Shown: positions 11,775 through 24,420 of the stretch, in pieces
Layout of the letters: each line of letters begins with the position of its first letter
Position numbering within the stretch: position 1 is the stretch's first letter
NCBI GenBank assembly: GCA_038496675.1
Contig: CM076652.1
Span: 7,216,692-7,280,691 of the forward strand
DNA: 64,000 nucleotides
Direction of reading: 5' to 3'
DNA from: Rachycentron canadum
Taxonomy: Eukaryota; Chordata; Actinopteri; Carangiformes; Rachycentridae
Made by a program: the position numbers and the translations under genes
The notes under the pieces: generated by a model
Database searches by the model: none
Seen by the model: only the letters and a program-made list of their open reading frames with translations
What the model was told of the DNA's origin: nothing

Positions 11775-14700
11775 CTTCAGGCAGTTTCTGTTATCTCACC
11801 TGTCTGTGAAATCACTTGTGTATTTTAAAAAGAAAAAACTTTATTACTATGAAATGATCCATTTTATTTTTTAAAAACTGCATTTTAGTTTTAAAAATCA
11901 TGATCACAGACATTTAATATGTGTCTAAAGGAAACAGCCAAAAGTATATGGACGTGTCACTGTGTTATAATGTATAGGATAAAAGGTGATTATATGTCTT
12001 ATATATGTACTTTTGTTCTGGGAATGGTTTTGTGTCAAATTTAAAATGCTTGATATGAAGTTAAATACATCCAATTTTACATCAATTTTGTACATGTGAT
12101 AAATTGAATATTAAATGAATGATATTTAGCTTCTTTGATTGTTGATTTTTTTTTTCATTGTAACTTAAATTTTAACCTTAAATACAAGTGACAGGATAAT
12201 AAAGTGGAGAGATGCATTAGCTACCCTAGAAATTTCCAAAAGGAGCAGCTAATGCTAAATTTATTTTAGTTTATAAAATTAGCAGGTAATGTTACTGCCA
12301 CTGTGTAATGAAGCTCAATGCAACCCTCTGACCAATAGTTAGCAGCTAAAGCTAACATTATAACATTCAGATAATAAAGTTATCTTTGTAGTTGTAAGGT
12401 GCAAAGGTTAGAGGCTTTTGCCCAAAGGTTAGCTAATGCTACATATGAGCATTTATTGGATAAACATGAAATTTAATTACAATTTACATGTGTTGATTTA
12501 GCAACAATTCATCAGACAGTGAAATGTCCTGCCTGTGCAGAGAGCAGCTGTGTGTAAAGCAAGTGTGAGAACACAAATGTTGTGGTTTGTTTTGCACAAC
12601 ATAGTGTTTCTTTTAAAAACTATCACTGCATTGGTTTAATCTGAGCATTGTGATCCTCCAAACTTACCACGGACTGCAGGAGTTTCAAAAGGGGGCGGCA
12701 ACCAAACACTTCCCTGTTTTATGCTCCTGAGCATGTCCTCAATGATGTCATGGGTTATACCATGTCTGCAGGGGTGGTCCCAAGTTTAATATACTGTGTT
12801 AGTTCATAATCTATTATCTTTGGAGCAATTAAACGGTTTGTTTACAAAATTCTAATTTAATTACTGTTAAATCTTACTGATAAAAGTAACTTTTTACCAA
12901 TTATCTCAATTATCTTTTTAAATGAGATGGACTCAGAGTCGCCGAATGATGTGTGGTTCTGCCCAGACAGATAATTTAGTTTTGAAAAGGACTATATAAG
13001 CAGTTGTTCTTTCTCAGTCTAGAGAGATGGAGGGCAAAAACACGAAAACCATTAATGGGTATAACCTAGCAGCTAATGTAACATAATCTCATTATTTTAT
13101 GAGCTCCTTGATGAGCAAATTATCAGGTAATGTAATGACTTTTGCTTGAACATTAAAATATATTTAATCTAGATACTATTTAATGGCCAATTTAGCAGCT
13201 AAGGTTACTGACATTTCTTCAGTGTATTCACACTGCTGGTCAACTGCTAATAAACCCTTAAACCCATGTGTTTTCAGAAACACTCCTGCAAAGATAGTTG
13301 GGTGGGAATCCACCCTGAACAGGTCACCACATAGAGACGAACAACCATTCACGCTTGCGCCTTAAATTTAGAGTCACCAATTGACCTAAACGTGCATGTC
13401 TTTGGACTGAGAGAGGAAGCTGGAGAACCCAGACAGGCACAGAGAGAACCTGCAAACTCCTCACAGGGTTCAAGGTTCGATCCCAGAGCCTTCTTGCTGC
13501 GAGGAGACGGTGCTGACCACTGCACCACCCTGCCACCTGGCAATATTAGGTAGGTTTAATTTATGTGGTATGAAACTGTTGCAGCTTTCACGTGTAAAGC
13601 AGCAGGACACTTTTCTGCTGCTGTATGTTCAGTCACAACTTCAAGATGAACTGTAATTCAGGTGCTTTAGTGGCTTAGTGTTGGCCGTGGGCCACGTTCA
13701 TTAAATTGACAGGCTCCTGGCTAAACATCTCAAGGTGAATGATGATTGCTAATTCTGCTTGATCTCAATGCAGGCTTCTTAAAAATTTTTTTAGCTGTGC
13801 TCTGACAGGCGATAAGCTGTACTCCCCTTCATCTCCCTCTGCCTCTCTTCACTCGCTCCCACCTCTTCACCTCTCCTCTCTGATTCCTCACTCCCTCTCA
13901 AATCTCTTAACATTTTCATTCTAACACAGCTTTTTTTTTCCTGTGCTATAAGGCAATGTTAGCAAAAACAAAGTTAACTTTATAACCACGAAGCAGCAAC
14001 TTGTCAGAAACGAGACAATATGCAACACATGGTCAACCTGCTTTGAAGATGATTACAGAAGATCACTGATATTTGAGAAAACAAACCTGAAGACGATGAG
14101 ATGTCGAACATGTCAGATAATATTTCTGGTGACTCAGATGATGCATTGCTACCTCCACTCCTAATCTCAACCTAATTTGTGATGCTCTTAAAATAATTAA
14201 GTCCCATTAATCATGACAGTAAACACAGATATCTGATACTGCTCTATCCTAGAGACCTGATATTATTGGAATCTGATATCAACTTCGAACCAGAACAGAA
14301 ACAAGTTTCTCTAATAAAGAGAAACAGCTGTGCCAAAGCACTGAGCCTGACTACTGTACTTTTAATGAATGTCTGTTTTAAATCTAACATCTGCAGTGAC
14401 TCTTCTGCACTGCTGGTCTGTACTGGTGCAGTTTGTCCCACATGTAACAGTGCAGCCTGCTAGGTGTCATACGTAGATGAGTACCTTCAGCACGCACAGT
14501 GTTGCATGGGGGACACATAATGGAGTAAGAAAAGATGAATAGAAATAATGCAGCTGTGTGTCTGGTGCTTAATTTAGCCTCGTGTTTATTTGCACTTTCA
14601 GATGCATGCACCCCATCTTTGTTCAAAGATGCAAAGATGCAAAGTTTGGGGGACATTGTAAACACTGAAATTAAAGGTGAGCACTAAAAGCTAACACTTA

Positions 14701-17700
14701 AACCAGTTTGATTTTTAATCATTATCCAATATTCTGGAGAAATATGTCCTATTACATTTTGCTACTGATATATATATATATATTTTTTTGTGGGCTTGTT
14801 TTTGCCCTACAAGTCCAGAACAAGTGAGATATTTAACCATGACAAAGTACACTAAATTAAATCTGACATGATTTCCATTTCCATATAAAAACCAATTTTC
14901 CTTTATTGATTACAATAGCTTGGAAATGGCAGTAACAATCATATTAGATATTAAAATAACTAATCTAGTAGAGATCATGCACTTCAAATGATTTTGTACA
15001 TGCCAGTGGGGACTAAGTCATGCTCCATCCAGAGCAATGTTGAAAACTATTTTGTATTTGAACTCATCACTTTCTGCGTTTGTTGTGTGCCTTCAGCAAA
15101 ATGTTTTTTATAACTCAGAGTTGTACAAGAGTCTGAGCGACAGCATGACATGATAATAAAATACAAAGTGCTTTGTGGTAGAATGTCATTTGATTGATAT
15201 TTTCTATATGAGAAACACCAAGAAGAGCGGAGCCTGTTCAATGCACCATTTCCTCTGATTTAGACAACAAACAAGTCTCACTCTGGCTTTTTATTCAGTA
15301 ACAAAATAATGAAAGGCTTTGCCATCAGAGTCCTCCTCAGTGTGGTATAAATTAGACACTGTCTGTTTCAATTAGGCAGGAAGCAGATGTGACTGCTGTT
15401 ATCTTCTGTTCCACTTGATGATGATGATTCATTGATGTTTTCCCCAGGATTTAAAAATATCTCGCAGGCAGCAAAGAGGTGAGGTCACTCAGGGTAGGAT
15501 TTAAGATTCTTGATACTCGACTGTAACACAGCTGTCAGTCACCTTACTCATGTGTGAATTCTTCCCTCAGTCCTCAAATTAAAAAGCAATATCTGCTCCT
15601 CTTCTCTGCCGTGGCCCCTGTTCTGCTTTTCATATCTGGGGGTCTTTTTCTTCAAACCTCCTTCATCCTCCTTCAATGTCTTGTTTTTGCTCCTTTTTAT
15701 TCCATCTCCCTTTTTCTGTTTGTGTAAAATAAACCAATTTTTTTTTTTTTTTTTTTAAATGGGTAGGAATTACGCTCTTTCACTTTCTTTCTATGATTGA
15801 AAACACTCTTCTCTGTGTTTTAAGCACGGATCTAAAGCAATGAGTCCATTAGCTTAGCTCAGTTTAGCATAAAGACCTAACACTGAGGAGCGGCGAGTCC
15901 CTTCATATCAAAATTACCCATTGTCTCACTCTTACTTAAAGGATTACTATTAATTATTGAAGGTTTGGCTCATTAGACATTCATGTGACTGAGTAGACTG
16001 GACTAACAAGACATCATCATCATCATTATTATTACTATCAACCCCTGCCCAACTTAAGGGGTATCACTGGTGGGGGAGGTGTTGGTGTTGTTTCAGTGAG
16101 ACATTGACTTACTGGAGGACTAGTTTGACAAACAGAGCCATGAACGTGAGTTTATCAAACACTGAAACACTGCATTTCATGATACGAGCAGTAACAGGGC
16201 AAACAGGCCTTTCATTTTTTGACGTGATTATGAAGCTCTTTGTCTTAAGGAGGCTGTGTTTTGCTAAATTAGGTATAGTGGATAACAAAACTATACTATG
16301 TATTGACATTGCTACAAAGGTTAGTATTTGAAATTAAAACTGACCCCAAGGTGAGAACATATAGTTGATCTTGTTACAGTAATAGTAATTATAATAATAT
16401 GGTAACGATGGTGATAACCATAATGACGCTCAAGCTAAATGAACTGTGTTAATAGCAATAATTCTAATTGTGTAAATTATTGACCAGGCTTCTGTGTTTA
16501 ATAAAACACTGACACTATATATCCTCTCAGGGCTTGTCTCTCATTTAACTCATAAAACAAAATTTAAATTAATCATCAAGGTGAAGAAGAAGAATAGCTG
16601 ATGTGGATCCAAGTAAACAAACAAACAAAGCAGCTAAAGACGAACTTATTGGTCGTGTCAGAGGAGCCTCTGTATGGTGAGAGAAGGAAGTAAAAGGTAA
16701 GAAGAGATTTTTTTTTTTTTTTTAAGCAATTAGTGTGAGGGGTGTAGATAAGATTCAGAGCTTTCCTTCTTTACACCCCCTCCATCCCTCCTCTCTGTTG
16801 TCTGATGGCTTTCTTGGTCTGAACAGCCTCTCTCCTCCTATGTCTCTCTCTCTCTCTCTCTCTCTCTGGTACGCTTGAACCCAGTGAACCAGCCTTTTCC
16901 TTCTGCCACAGCAACAAGGATGAAAGACTTCTCTCTCCCTCCACTCTCTCTCCTCATGTGTGAATGAAGAGTCTGACACAACTCTGCCATCACAGGGACT
17001 CTGTGCGTGTGTGTGTGTGTGTCTGTGTGTGTATGTGTGATGTTTGATGTCAATGGAACCTGCAATACAGTTGAGATACACCTTTATAAGAGGCCAGAGT
17101 GAGTGTTATATGGTGAAGTGTGGGTACTGTATGGTTTACTGCTCGATATGAGACGGCATCATGTGTGTTAGTGTGTGTTTGCACCAGTGGAGCACATGCA
17201 TTATGAAATCAGATGAAATCAGTCTACCATGAGACTGTGAACAGCGTGTGTGTGTGTGTATTTGTTTTGTTTGTGTTTTGCAGAACATTCTTGTAATACC
17301 ACCAGGTTGTAGGAAAATCCCATTTCCTGTTGACAGTATATGTGAAGACGACGACGTTTGGGAAGCTGTACAGTGTGAATGAAGCAGGCAGGTGAACACA
17401 ACAACTCTCCTCAGACTATGTGCTTATTATGTGTTGTGTAAAGAGTGTGTTTGTCCTCCTGAAATAAGTCAACTCACTTCATGACATCCTGCTCCAACTG
17501 AGGGAAGAACAGGAAGCAAACCTGAAACTATTGTTTCCACAACCTTCACATTTTTTCCATTTAAAATTATAAAATTATATTTTTTTAATTAATATTTGCC
17601 ATGTTCACCATCCTAGTTTGGCATCTTGGCACTAAATGAAAAGAACAGTTGTAACAGATGGGAATGTTGTTAAATTACAGATATTGGGTAAAATCAGAGT

Positions 17701-18499
17701 TTTATTAGTTTTATGATGGTGCTACATGAAAATTTAAAGCATAGGTAAAGTTATTTCAATTCAGACTTATGGGCCCACGGATGTGTGCAGCGAATGTCAA
17801 AGAAATACATCCAGTAATTAAACTCAAAAACACAAAAGTCAACATACTGGTGGTGCTTGGGGGTCAACAAAACCACCAGGATTCATTGTTTGAATGTCTA
17901 TACAAACATTTAGTCACAGTAGTTGTATTTCAGCCTGGACTTAAGAGACAGTGGCATCCCTGGATCTGTCTGGGTATGTGAGCTCATACTGCTGCCTACA
18001 GGACCATTGAACGACTAAAGCTGTAGTGTTATTGCCACCTCTCCAACCTGGTGAGTAAAATGTTACATCATAACCGTTGAGTCACTATGACTGTAGATTA
18101 GTTTAGTCAATCTTTCTGGTCTCATTTGGCCCCAATGTTATTATACAGGGCATTAAAACCAGCCAGTGGCCTTTAATCTAATAATCAAAAACGCGATCAC
18201 TCACTGTGAAGAAAAAATTGCTATGTGCACTTTTGAAAAGTCCCAGTGCAAGAGCTGTGATGGGACAACCTCTGTTGTTTTCTGGGGATTGAACCGTGGT
18301 TGTCGGCACATTTTAAGAATTTAAACTGTTGTGTCCTCATATAATTTTCTCCCTCTGCAGGATCAACCTGCCTGTTGCTGTCTGCCCGGCTGTGACGATG
18401 GAAACTAAAAGAGATCATCGGGTCCCTTTCATTGGGTGTCACTGCGTGCACCAACATCAATCCTGAAAGTTCAATTCAAGATATGAAGCCATTAATGGT
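11775..18499. other. Intergenic stretch upstream of the ZNF143-like site and beyond the gnao1 3' end
   Basis: AT-rich DNA with a teleost repeat fragment at 13297-13545, homopolymer runs, a (TC)n tract at 16842-16868, a GT tract at 17005-17037, and a possible conserved non-coding block near 13680-13830. No exon supported. Confidence 0.6.
13297..13545 (+). repeat. Fragment of the same teleost interspersed repeat (3' part)
   Basis: Contains AACAACCATTCACGCTTG, TTTAGAGTCACCAATTGAC, GCATGTCTTTGGACTGAG, GGAAGCTGGAGAACCC and CACTGCACCACCCTGCC, in the known order of the family's 3' half. It complements the 5' fragment at 2629-2728. Confidence 0.65.
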
Positions 18500-21426
18500 A
18501 GTGTTTTCTGCTGGTGAGCTACTTGCTAAAGTTTATTACGCTTTCACTGATGTTTTGCATGTTCAGTCTGACTGAAGTGACACTGTCTGGGAGCCGAGAG
18601 GTGAAAACGCAGACACGCAGACAAGTGGCTTTTTTTTTTTTTTTTTTTTGTAGTCATGAAAACAGTGGCTTTTTAATGTAAACACTACATTCGATTGGTT
18701 TTTCCAGCACGGACATCCCACATGAAATAACAACCATTCACTAAAGAGGAGTACAGGGAGAGAGAGAGAGAAAAAAAGCTGCACAGAAAAAAGCATTCAC
18801 TGGGTAAAGAACAGAACATAGAGGAGGTCAAATAAAAAATAATGAAGGTAACAGGAACAGAATGCCAAAAACAGGTATATCATGTCATTATACACAGTTG
18901 TTTTCTCTTTTAAAAACTAGAACTCAAGAAGGCAAGAAAGAGAGGTCTATATAGATAGATGGATAGATAGATTGATGAGGGGTAACATAGATTAGGTATG
19001 AATAGATAACAAATTTCCAAATCTACTTATTGTGTCTGTATATGTGAGTGCGAGAAAGTGTGTGTGTGTGTGAGACGTGAGAACTGTGCTTTTCATTGTA
19101 GACCTGGAAGGTGTGTGTCAAACTGAAAAGAGACAGAGAATATAAGTAGTAGAAGTAGTAGAAGAAGAAAGGAGCATGACTTTATACAGCATTGATGTGT
19201 GTACATGCGGCGTCCCTAACTAGCGAACGCAGCGAGAAACGTGCTCTCCCCAAAAAAAGTGGTTTGTTTTTTTTTTTTCCTGAAATAATAAAAAATAGAT
19301 ATTGTTATAATATTATATTTAATCGTTCTGAGTCAGGCTAAAGTGAGGACACGGTTCTAATGCAGGGAAACAGGCAAAACGGTAAAAGGAGGATGGGTAA
19401 GGGGGTGGGGGCACAGTTCAGAGCAGTACAACAACACGGGGCCGGTCTGAGATCGCCGCGGTTCCAAATCAGCTCGCTGTCAAACTGGAACCCTTTGCAA
19501 AACATCTTTTTATTTAAAAAAGGGAGATATAGAGAAAACTGTTCTGTAGCTACAAAGCACAAGAAAGATTATCTTTTGAGAATATTACAGGAGCATCACG
19601 TTGTTGTTGTCGATATTATTGTGGTAATACCCATGTTCATTGGTTTTTATTAATTATTGTAGTAATAAGTGTAGATTTTTTTTGTCCTCTTTTGACTATG
19701 AATTCTACGTGTCACGGCAAGAATCCCAAAATCTACACTTCTTCCAAGCCTCCCAAATATCTTTTCTACCCCTCAAAACTACGACTCTTACTTTTTTACA
19801 GATTTGAACCCGCCCTATCCAAATATGGAACCAGACACCTCTCTCCTTCAGTTGCTGCTATCCATCTTAGCTCTTTTTTGTATTTTTTTCCTCATGTTTT
19901 TTATTTATATTTTGCAGTTTTTATTAAATTTTTTTTTTTTATTATTATTATCCGAACAGTATCGATGAGAAGCTTTTTTTTTTTTTGTTTGTTTTTTCAA
20001 CTGGTCTCTTTATACAAAGGCTTGAGTATCTCATGCTATCTGTGTCAGGGCTTTAGGAGGAACAGGAGAAGAGGAGGGAGGGAGAGAAGGGTTGAAAAAA
20101 AAAAAGATTAGGGGCTTTGACCCCCCTGAAATCTGGGTGTTATGCCAAAAGAAGGCAAAACAAAAGAGTTGGATGGATGTGAGAGAAATAAAGGCATGGT
20201 GGTGTGTAAATGCAGAGAGAGAGAGACAGGCAGATAGGTATGTGTAGGACAGGCAATCAATCAATAAATACATTAATAAATTAATCAACCATTATCAAAC
20301 CAAGAGTGAGTTTCCTTACATGGAGAATGTTAGTAGGTCTAGAGGTTATAACAGTGAGGAAGGTAGAGTTATAACATTGTGTACTTGCTTCTAAAAGCGT
20401 AGCTATCTACAGTACAGTACCTCTGTTACATGGCACTGAGAGGACGTTTAGCACATTTCCTATTGGATCTCAGGCTCGGCTGTGAGCAACGGTTTGGCCA
20501 AGGCCGGGTTCAGGATACAGGAAGCCTCACTTCCTGTTGATGAAAGTCAGCTCTCGAATGCAGGGAGTAAAATTACACAAGTTACTCAAAAAAAAGAAAA
20601 AAGAAAAATGAAATTGACAACAAACATTTTGGCTAATGTAAACAAAAGACTAACGTTAAAATCGGCGTTGTCAGTTTCAACAGGTCTCAAGTTGTTGTTT
20701 TTAAGGTTTTGGCTGACCTGTCTGATGTTTGTTTTGTTATTGACATTTTCACAGATTTCTGCAAAAATTGTTGTTATATAATCAATACTAGCAAAAACAA
20801 AACAATAAGAAATAAAAGTGTCAGGTGAGGCAAATTGTGAATAAAAATCAGTGTACAGACTTATACTCATGTAATAAATACACACATGATCAACAAAAAT
20901 AAAACAGAAGTCATATTCATAATAATAATAATTTAAAAAAAAATCTGCAAAAAAAAAAAAAGTACAGGTTTTGTTACCAACAAAGGACACGGCAGAGAAA
21001 GAAAAAGAGAGGGGAACAGGAACGGAGGCTTTCATCGACTTTGTTCAAGAAGTTTTCAAGGCTGCAGGGTTTCATGTTTTCTACTAAAACAAATTTGTTT
21101 GTTTGGCAGCAGGCCAAAGGACGTCAGGAGGAGAAGTCGGAGCGGGAAGAGAAGAGACAAGACCTAAAAACATTATATATATATATATTTATATATACGT
21201 ATGCCTATTTTTTTTTTTAAATTATCCTCATTATTAATATGTACCTAGTTGCATTTTTCTTTCTTTTTTTCTTTAAATAATCAGCAGAATCATCATCGTC
21301 ATCATCACCATCATCATTTCCACAGCAGTGTCAAAGGAACAGGGACGAGGAGGGAGGAGGAGGGCAGGAAGGGCGGGAGAGAAGAGGGGACAAAGAGGGA
21401 GGATATAACGGGCTGTGTGGGTGTGC
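18500..21426 (-). other. gnao1: Probable gnao1 GoA 3' UTR (left boundary uncertain)
   Basis: This stretch follows the GoA stop codon and has no credible coding exon. It has long A/T runs, a CAT/ATC-rich patch at 21292-21325, and several minus-strand AATAAA signals, seen as tttatt on the plus strand near 19509-19514, 19646-19651 and 19893-19905, plus a further one near 18526. Two CpG-containing patches (about 19209-19242 and 19436-19466) stand out from the AT-rich background. Mammalian GNAO1 is known to have a long 3' UTR, so an extent of 1.5-3 kb is plausible, but the cleavage site cannot be fixed from sequence alone. Confidence 0.5.
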
Positions 21427-21614
21427 TCAGTACAAGCCACACCCTCGGAGGTTGTTGGCGATGATGATGTCGGTCACAGCGTCAAACACCACCTGGATGT
21501 TTCCTGTATCCGTGGCGCAGGTCATGTGACAGTAGATTTCCTTGTTTGGAGAGCGATTCTTGCTCTCGAACTGTGCTTGGATGTAAGCTGCTGCGTCCTC
21601 ATAGGTGTTGGGTC
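21427..21614 (-). CDS. gnao1: gnao1 alternative terminal exon 8A (GoA / alpha-o1), residues 293-354 and stop
   Basis: A 188-nt coding part of the GoA terminal exon, acceptor tctctctccag before GACCC. It completes Gly293 and reads PNTYEDAAAYIQAQFES, KNRSPNKEIYCHMTCATDT, GNIQVVFDAVTDIIIA, NNLRGCGLY, then TGA at 21427-21429. It holds the TCAT base-contact motif (324-327) and the C-terminal helix with Cys351. The sequence is nearly invariant relative to mammalian GoA. An exception is Gly330 just after TCATDT, where Asn is expected from family knowledge; the codon is GGA. Asn346-Asn347, the site of the known deamidation that creates a third Go form, is present. Confidence 0.97.
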
Positions 21615-23221
21615 CTGGAGAGAGAAAAGAGGGACAGAGAGAAACTGAGATGATACAGCTCTGGTATGATACAACAGAATAAGAAAAATAAATAAATATT
21701 GACAATCCAAAAATAAATTTTTGATTAAAAATATCAAATATTTCCCACTTGAATCTGTTCCCATTTCCAGGGAAAAACCCTTTTAAATGGGTCTGTGTGT
21801 GCTGAGTCCCAAACAAAAAGAGTGTATGCACTTGTGTGCTCGCTGAACACCTGTGAGGGCTGCACAAATTATTAAACCTACGTGCCTCCTTGCCATCCAA
21901 GGAAGAAATATGTGTGGCTTTCTGTGCCTATTGTGGTTGTGGTGTTGAACAATGCAGCAAAAGTTGCATACAGTTAATGGAATTGGTGTCTGGCAATTGT
22001 CTGCTTTAGCTAACCAGCTTTTGCAAATGCCAAACTGGACTAGATAAAGTTTGACAACACTGATAAGTAATGGGACTGATGATGACATCTGTCTCAGCTG
22101 AGCAGGTGTTTCCAACAGCTGTACTAACATTAGCTACATTGAACAATCTCCATCATGTAGATAAGGTTGTGTACTTATATAAAACCTGCAAAACCCGACT
22201 CCACTTGTGTTTATTTTATGAAGTTACAGCCTATTTACTGCTGACAAGTCACAGTCTGTGACAAAGGTTATAGCCCTTTTGAAAAATGACCATGTCCAAC
22301 AGGTTTAATCTGGCACCTATGCTCTCCATTGAAGTCTGGGAGGTGTAAAGCATTGTTTGTTTACTATTTTGGGTGTTGTCTGTCTTTCTTTTTTTTTTTT
22401 TTTACTTTCAATACATATATCAGGTTTCTCACTCAACAGGAAGCTAATGGAGGAGATGAGGGAGGGAAAAAGAGATGGAATACATCAGATAAACTTACTG
22501 CGATTATCAAGGCAGTTAGCAGAAAGTAAGAAAAGCACGAGAGACAGAAATGAATAGGATCAGCTCAGAGAGCTGCGTGCCTGTGGAGAGGGCAGGAGAC
22601 AGCTCTCGCTTGCGATTTCCTCGTCTCGGTCTTCATGGCTGACCAAGCGTGACTGTCTCCTGCTCTCTCACTCCCAGTCCCTTCTTCTCTCTGCCACAGC
22701 TACATCTGCATCCCACCTCCGCATGAAATCTACTATTTCCTCTGCTGTTCTTTTAAAACACAGTCGAGTAAATCTTCATGTGCTGTACATCGTTCTTTTG
22801 CCTGAACTGTAACCTCCGTTCTTCAAACAGGTGACATCAAACATCCGGGTGATTTGTTTCAGTTGTCTCTGCCGTTAATTCAAACTGACTCGATGCTGTA
22901 AACAGCTCTGATTTAAAGAGCCACATGTCTTAGAATGGTTTATAGCTCAGTGATAGTAAATATTGGGCCTGGTCAAAATAACTAATCTAATCTATCAAGC
23001 AGAGGTCCACAAACATGAGGAGATTTAGAAAGCCATTTCATTCTGGGAATCACATTTCGATAGGATTGATGGTAGCCATTCATACTTCATACAGTATGTT
23101 TCATTATGTTATATCGTGTTCCTCTCCTCTGCCTCATATAATATTACCTCGGTATCTTTATATTAGCTCTCGGGCAGTTTTTGAACATTTTAAGTTTTGA
23201 TTCTATAAAATCAAGCTCCTC

Positions 23222-23758
23222 TAAATAAACAGTTTGACAGTTTTGGAAATAGGCTCATTTGCTTTACTGTCATGAGTCAGGTGAGAAGATTGATATTATA
23301 AAAAGGAAGATATCACCAGAAGCCAGTTAGCTTAGCTTTGCTTAGCATAAAGACTGGAAAAAGGGAGAAACACCTTGGCTGGCTCCCTCCAAAAGTAACT
23401 AAAAAGGCTTAACTGCACATCCATTGTTTCTTTTTATCTGTGCAACACAAGTGCAAAAGTGTAAATCCACTGTTTTAACAGTGGTCATATGTTGGACTAT
23501 TTTTGGAATTTTTTTATCTTATTTTTTGCTTTTGGTTTTTGTATGAATTATAAAAACACTGTATCACATTGTAATTGTGCTGGTGGGCAGATATTGTTAC
23601 CTTTGGATACAATAAAGCTCATAATTTCCACCTCTTAAGCTAAGATAACTTCATATCTGGTGCATAGACATGACACTGATATGAATCCGCTCATCTGACT
23701 CTCTGCAAGAAAGCTAATTCTATAGCATATTTGCAAAAATGTCTGACTGTTCCTTTAA
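23222..23758. mobile_element. MITE-like element with imperfect terminal inverted repeats
   Basis: The left end TAAATAAACAGTTTGACAG aligns with the reverse complement of the right end, TAAAGGAACAGTCAGACAT. The similarity extends inward over roughly 50 bp (GGAAATAGGCTC against GCAAATATGCTA, then TTTGCTTTACTG against TTAGCTTTCTTG). The interior carries GCTTAGCATAAAGACTGGAAA, a string I know from abundant teleost repeats. It is about 537 bp with no coding capacity, probably a non-autonomous DNA transposon. A fragment of the same interior occurs at about 15848-15878. Confidence 0.65.
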
Positions 23759-24139
23759 AAGTGCCTTGTAGATGCCACTAAGGCTCAGTCCCTTCCACAG
23801 CGGCCTGGTTTTGAAGCTTGGGCTGCAGGTCATTACGGGCAAGACACCAAATAATAACTTATATAATAATAAGTAAAATCTCTCTACATTTAAAGATTGA
23901 CTTTTCTGTAATAGTGCACCTCTTCTACACTAGTTTGAAGATGAAAAGCCCCGTAAACCTGTTTCCACAGTAATTTTGACCAACCAACCACCTATATACC
24001 TGCTTTCCATTTTTTGTCATGTTTTTCTGAATTTTTATAGATTATCAAATGTCTGTTTGCCTAACTAATCAGTTTGTGGTATTTCAAGTGCTGTCCAGTG
24101 TAATCAGATTCAGATTCAGTTACACAGCATTTTTTTTTC

Positions 24140-24185
24140 TTGAAGAAACTGTCAAGTTGAAGAAACTGTCAAGTTGAAGAAACTG
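24140..24185. repeat. 17-bp tandem repeat, 2.7 copies
   Basis: The unit TTGAAGAAACTGTCAAG is repeated exactly on the plus strand. In the gnao1 transcript it reads as repeated CAGTTTCTTCAA, beginning about 80 nt after the exon 7A donor. Confidence 0.9.
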
Positions 24186-24266
24186 AGTTGTTTTGAGAGC
24201 AAGTTCTCACCACGGCACTCACAAAAAAAAAGTTTTGTTTTTTTATAATGTTGAAATTTTTATTAC

Positions 24267-24420
24267 CTGTGTATTCAGGGAAGCAGATGCTGAGCGGAGA
24301 CTTCTTGATCTTCTCTGCAAACAGATCTTTCTTGTTGAGGAAGAGGATGATAGAGGTGTCGATGAAGAACTTGTTGTTGCAGATGGAGTCGAAAAGCATC
24401 AGAGACTCGTGCATGCGATT
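24267..24420 (-). CDS. gnao1: gnao1 alternative exon 7A (GoA / alpha-o1), residues 242-293
   Basis: A 154-nt alternative exon, second exon 7 copy, reading NRMHESLMLFDSICNN, KFFIDTSIILFLNKKDLF, AEKIKKSPLSICFPEYTG. It matches the GoA type of vertebrate G alpha-o almost residue for residue: Met249, Phe259, Ile261 and the EKIKKSP stretch. NKKD at 270-273 is the guanine-specificity motif. The acceptor is ctcccaccacag before AATCGCATG and the donor is GTAATA after ACACAG. It splices to exon 8A, 2.65 kb downstream. About 80 nt after its donor there is a 17-bp tandem repeat rich in TTTCTTC on the sense strand (24140-24185). The other open frames overlapping this exon on both strands are shadows. Confidence 0.97.

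Larger units (their letters stand above)
21615..24266 (-). other. gnao1: gnao1 intron 7A-8A
   Basis: A GT-AG intron of 2652 bp between the two GoA-specific exons. It contains a TIR-bounded MITE-like element at 23222-23758 and a 17-bp tandem repeat close to the upstream donor. No nested gene was seen. Confidence 0.9.

Noticed and set aside
13470..13486. GGTTCGATCCC resembling a tRNA B box
   Set aside because: It is part of the repeat consensus and there is no A box or cloverleaf around it.
13324..13543. Minus-strand frames at 13324-13543
   Set aside because: They lie inside the interspersed repeat fragment; translation of repeat DNA.
20586..21035. 149-codon minus-strand frame within the GoA 3' UTR
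   Set aside because: Phe/Tyr/Asn-rich translation of AT-rich UTR, downstream of the gnao1 stop; not coding.
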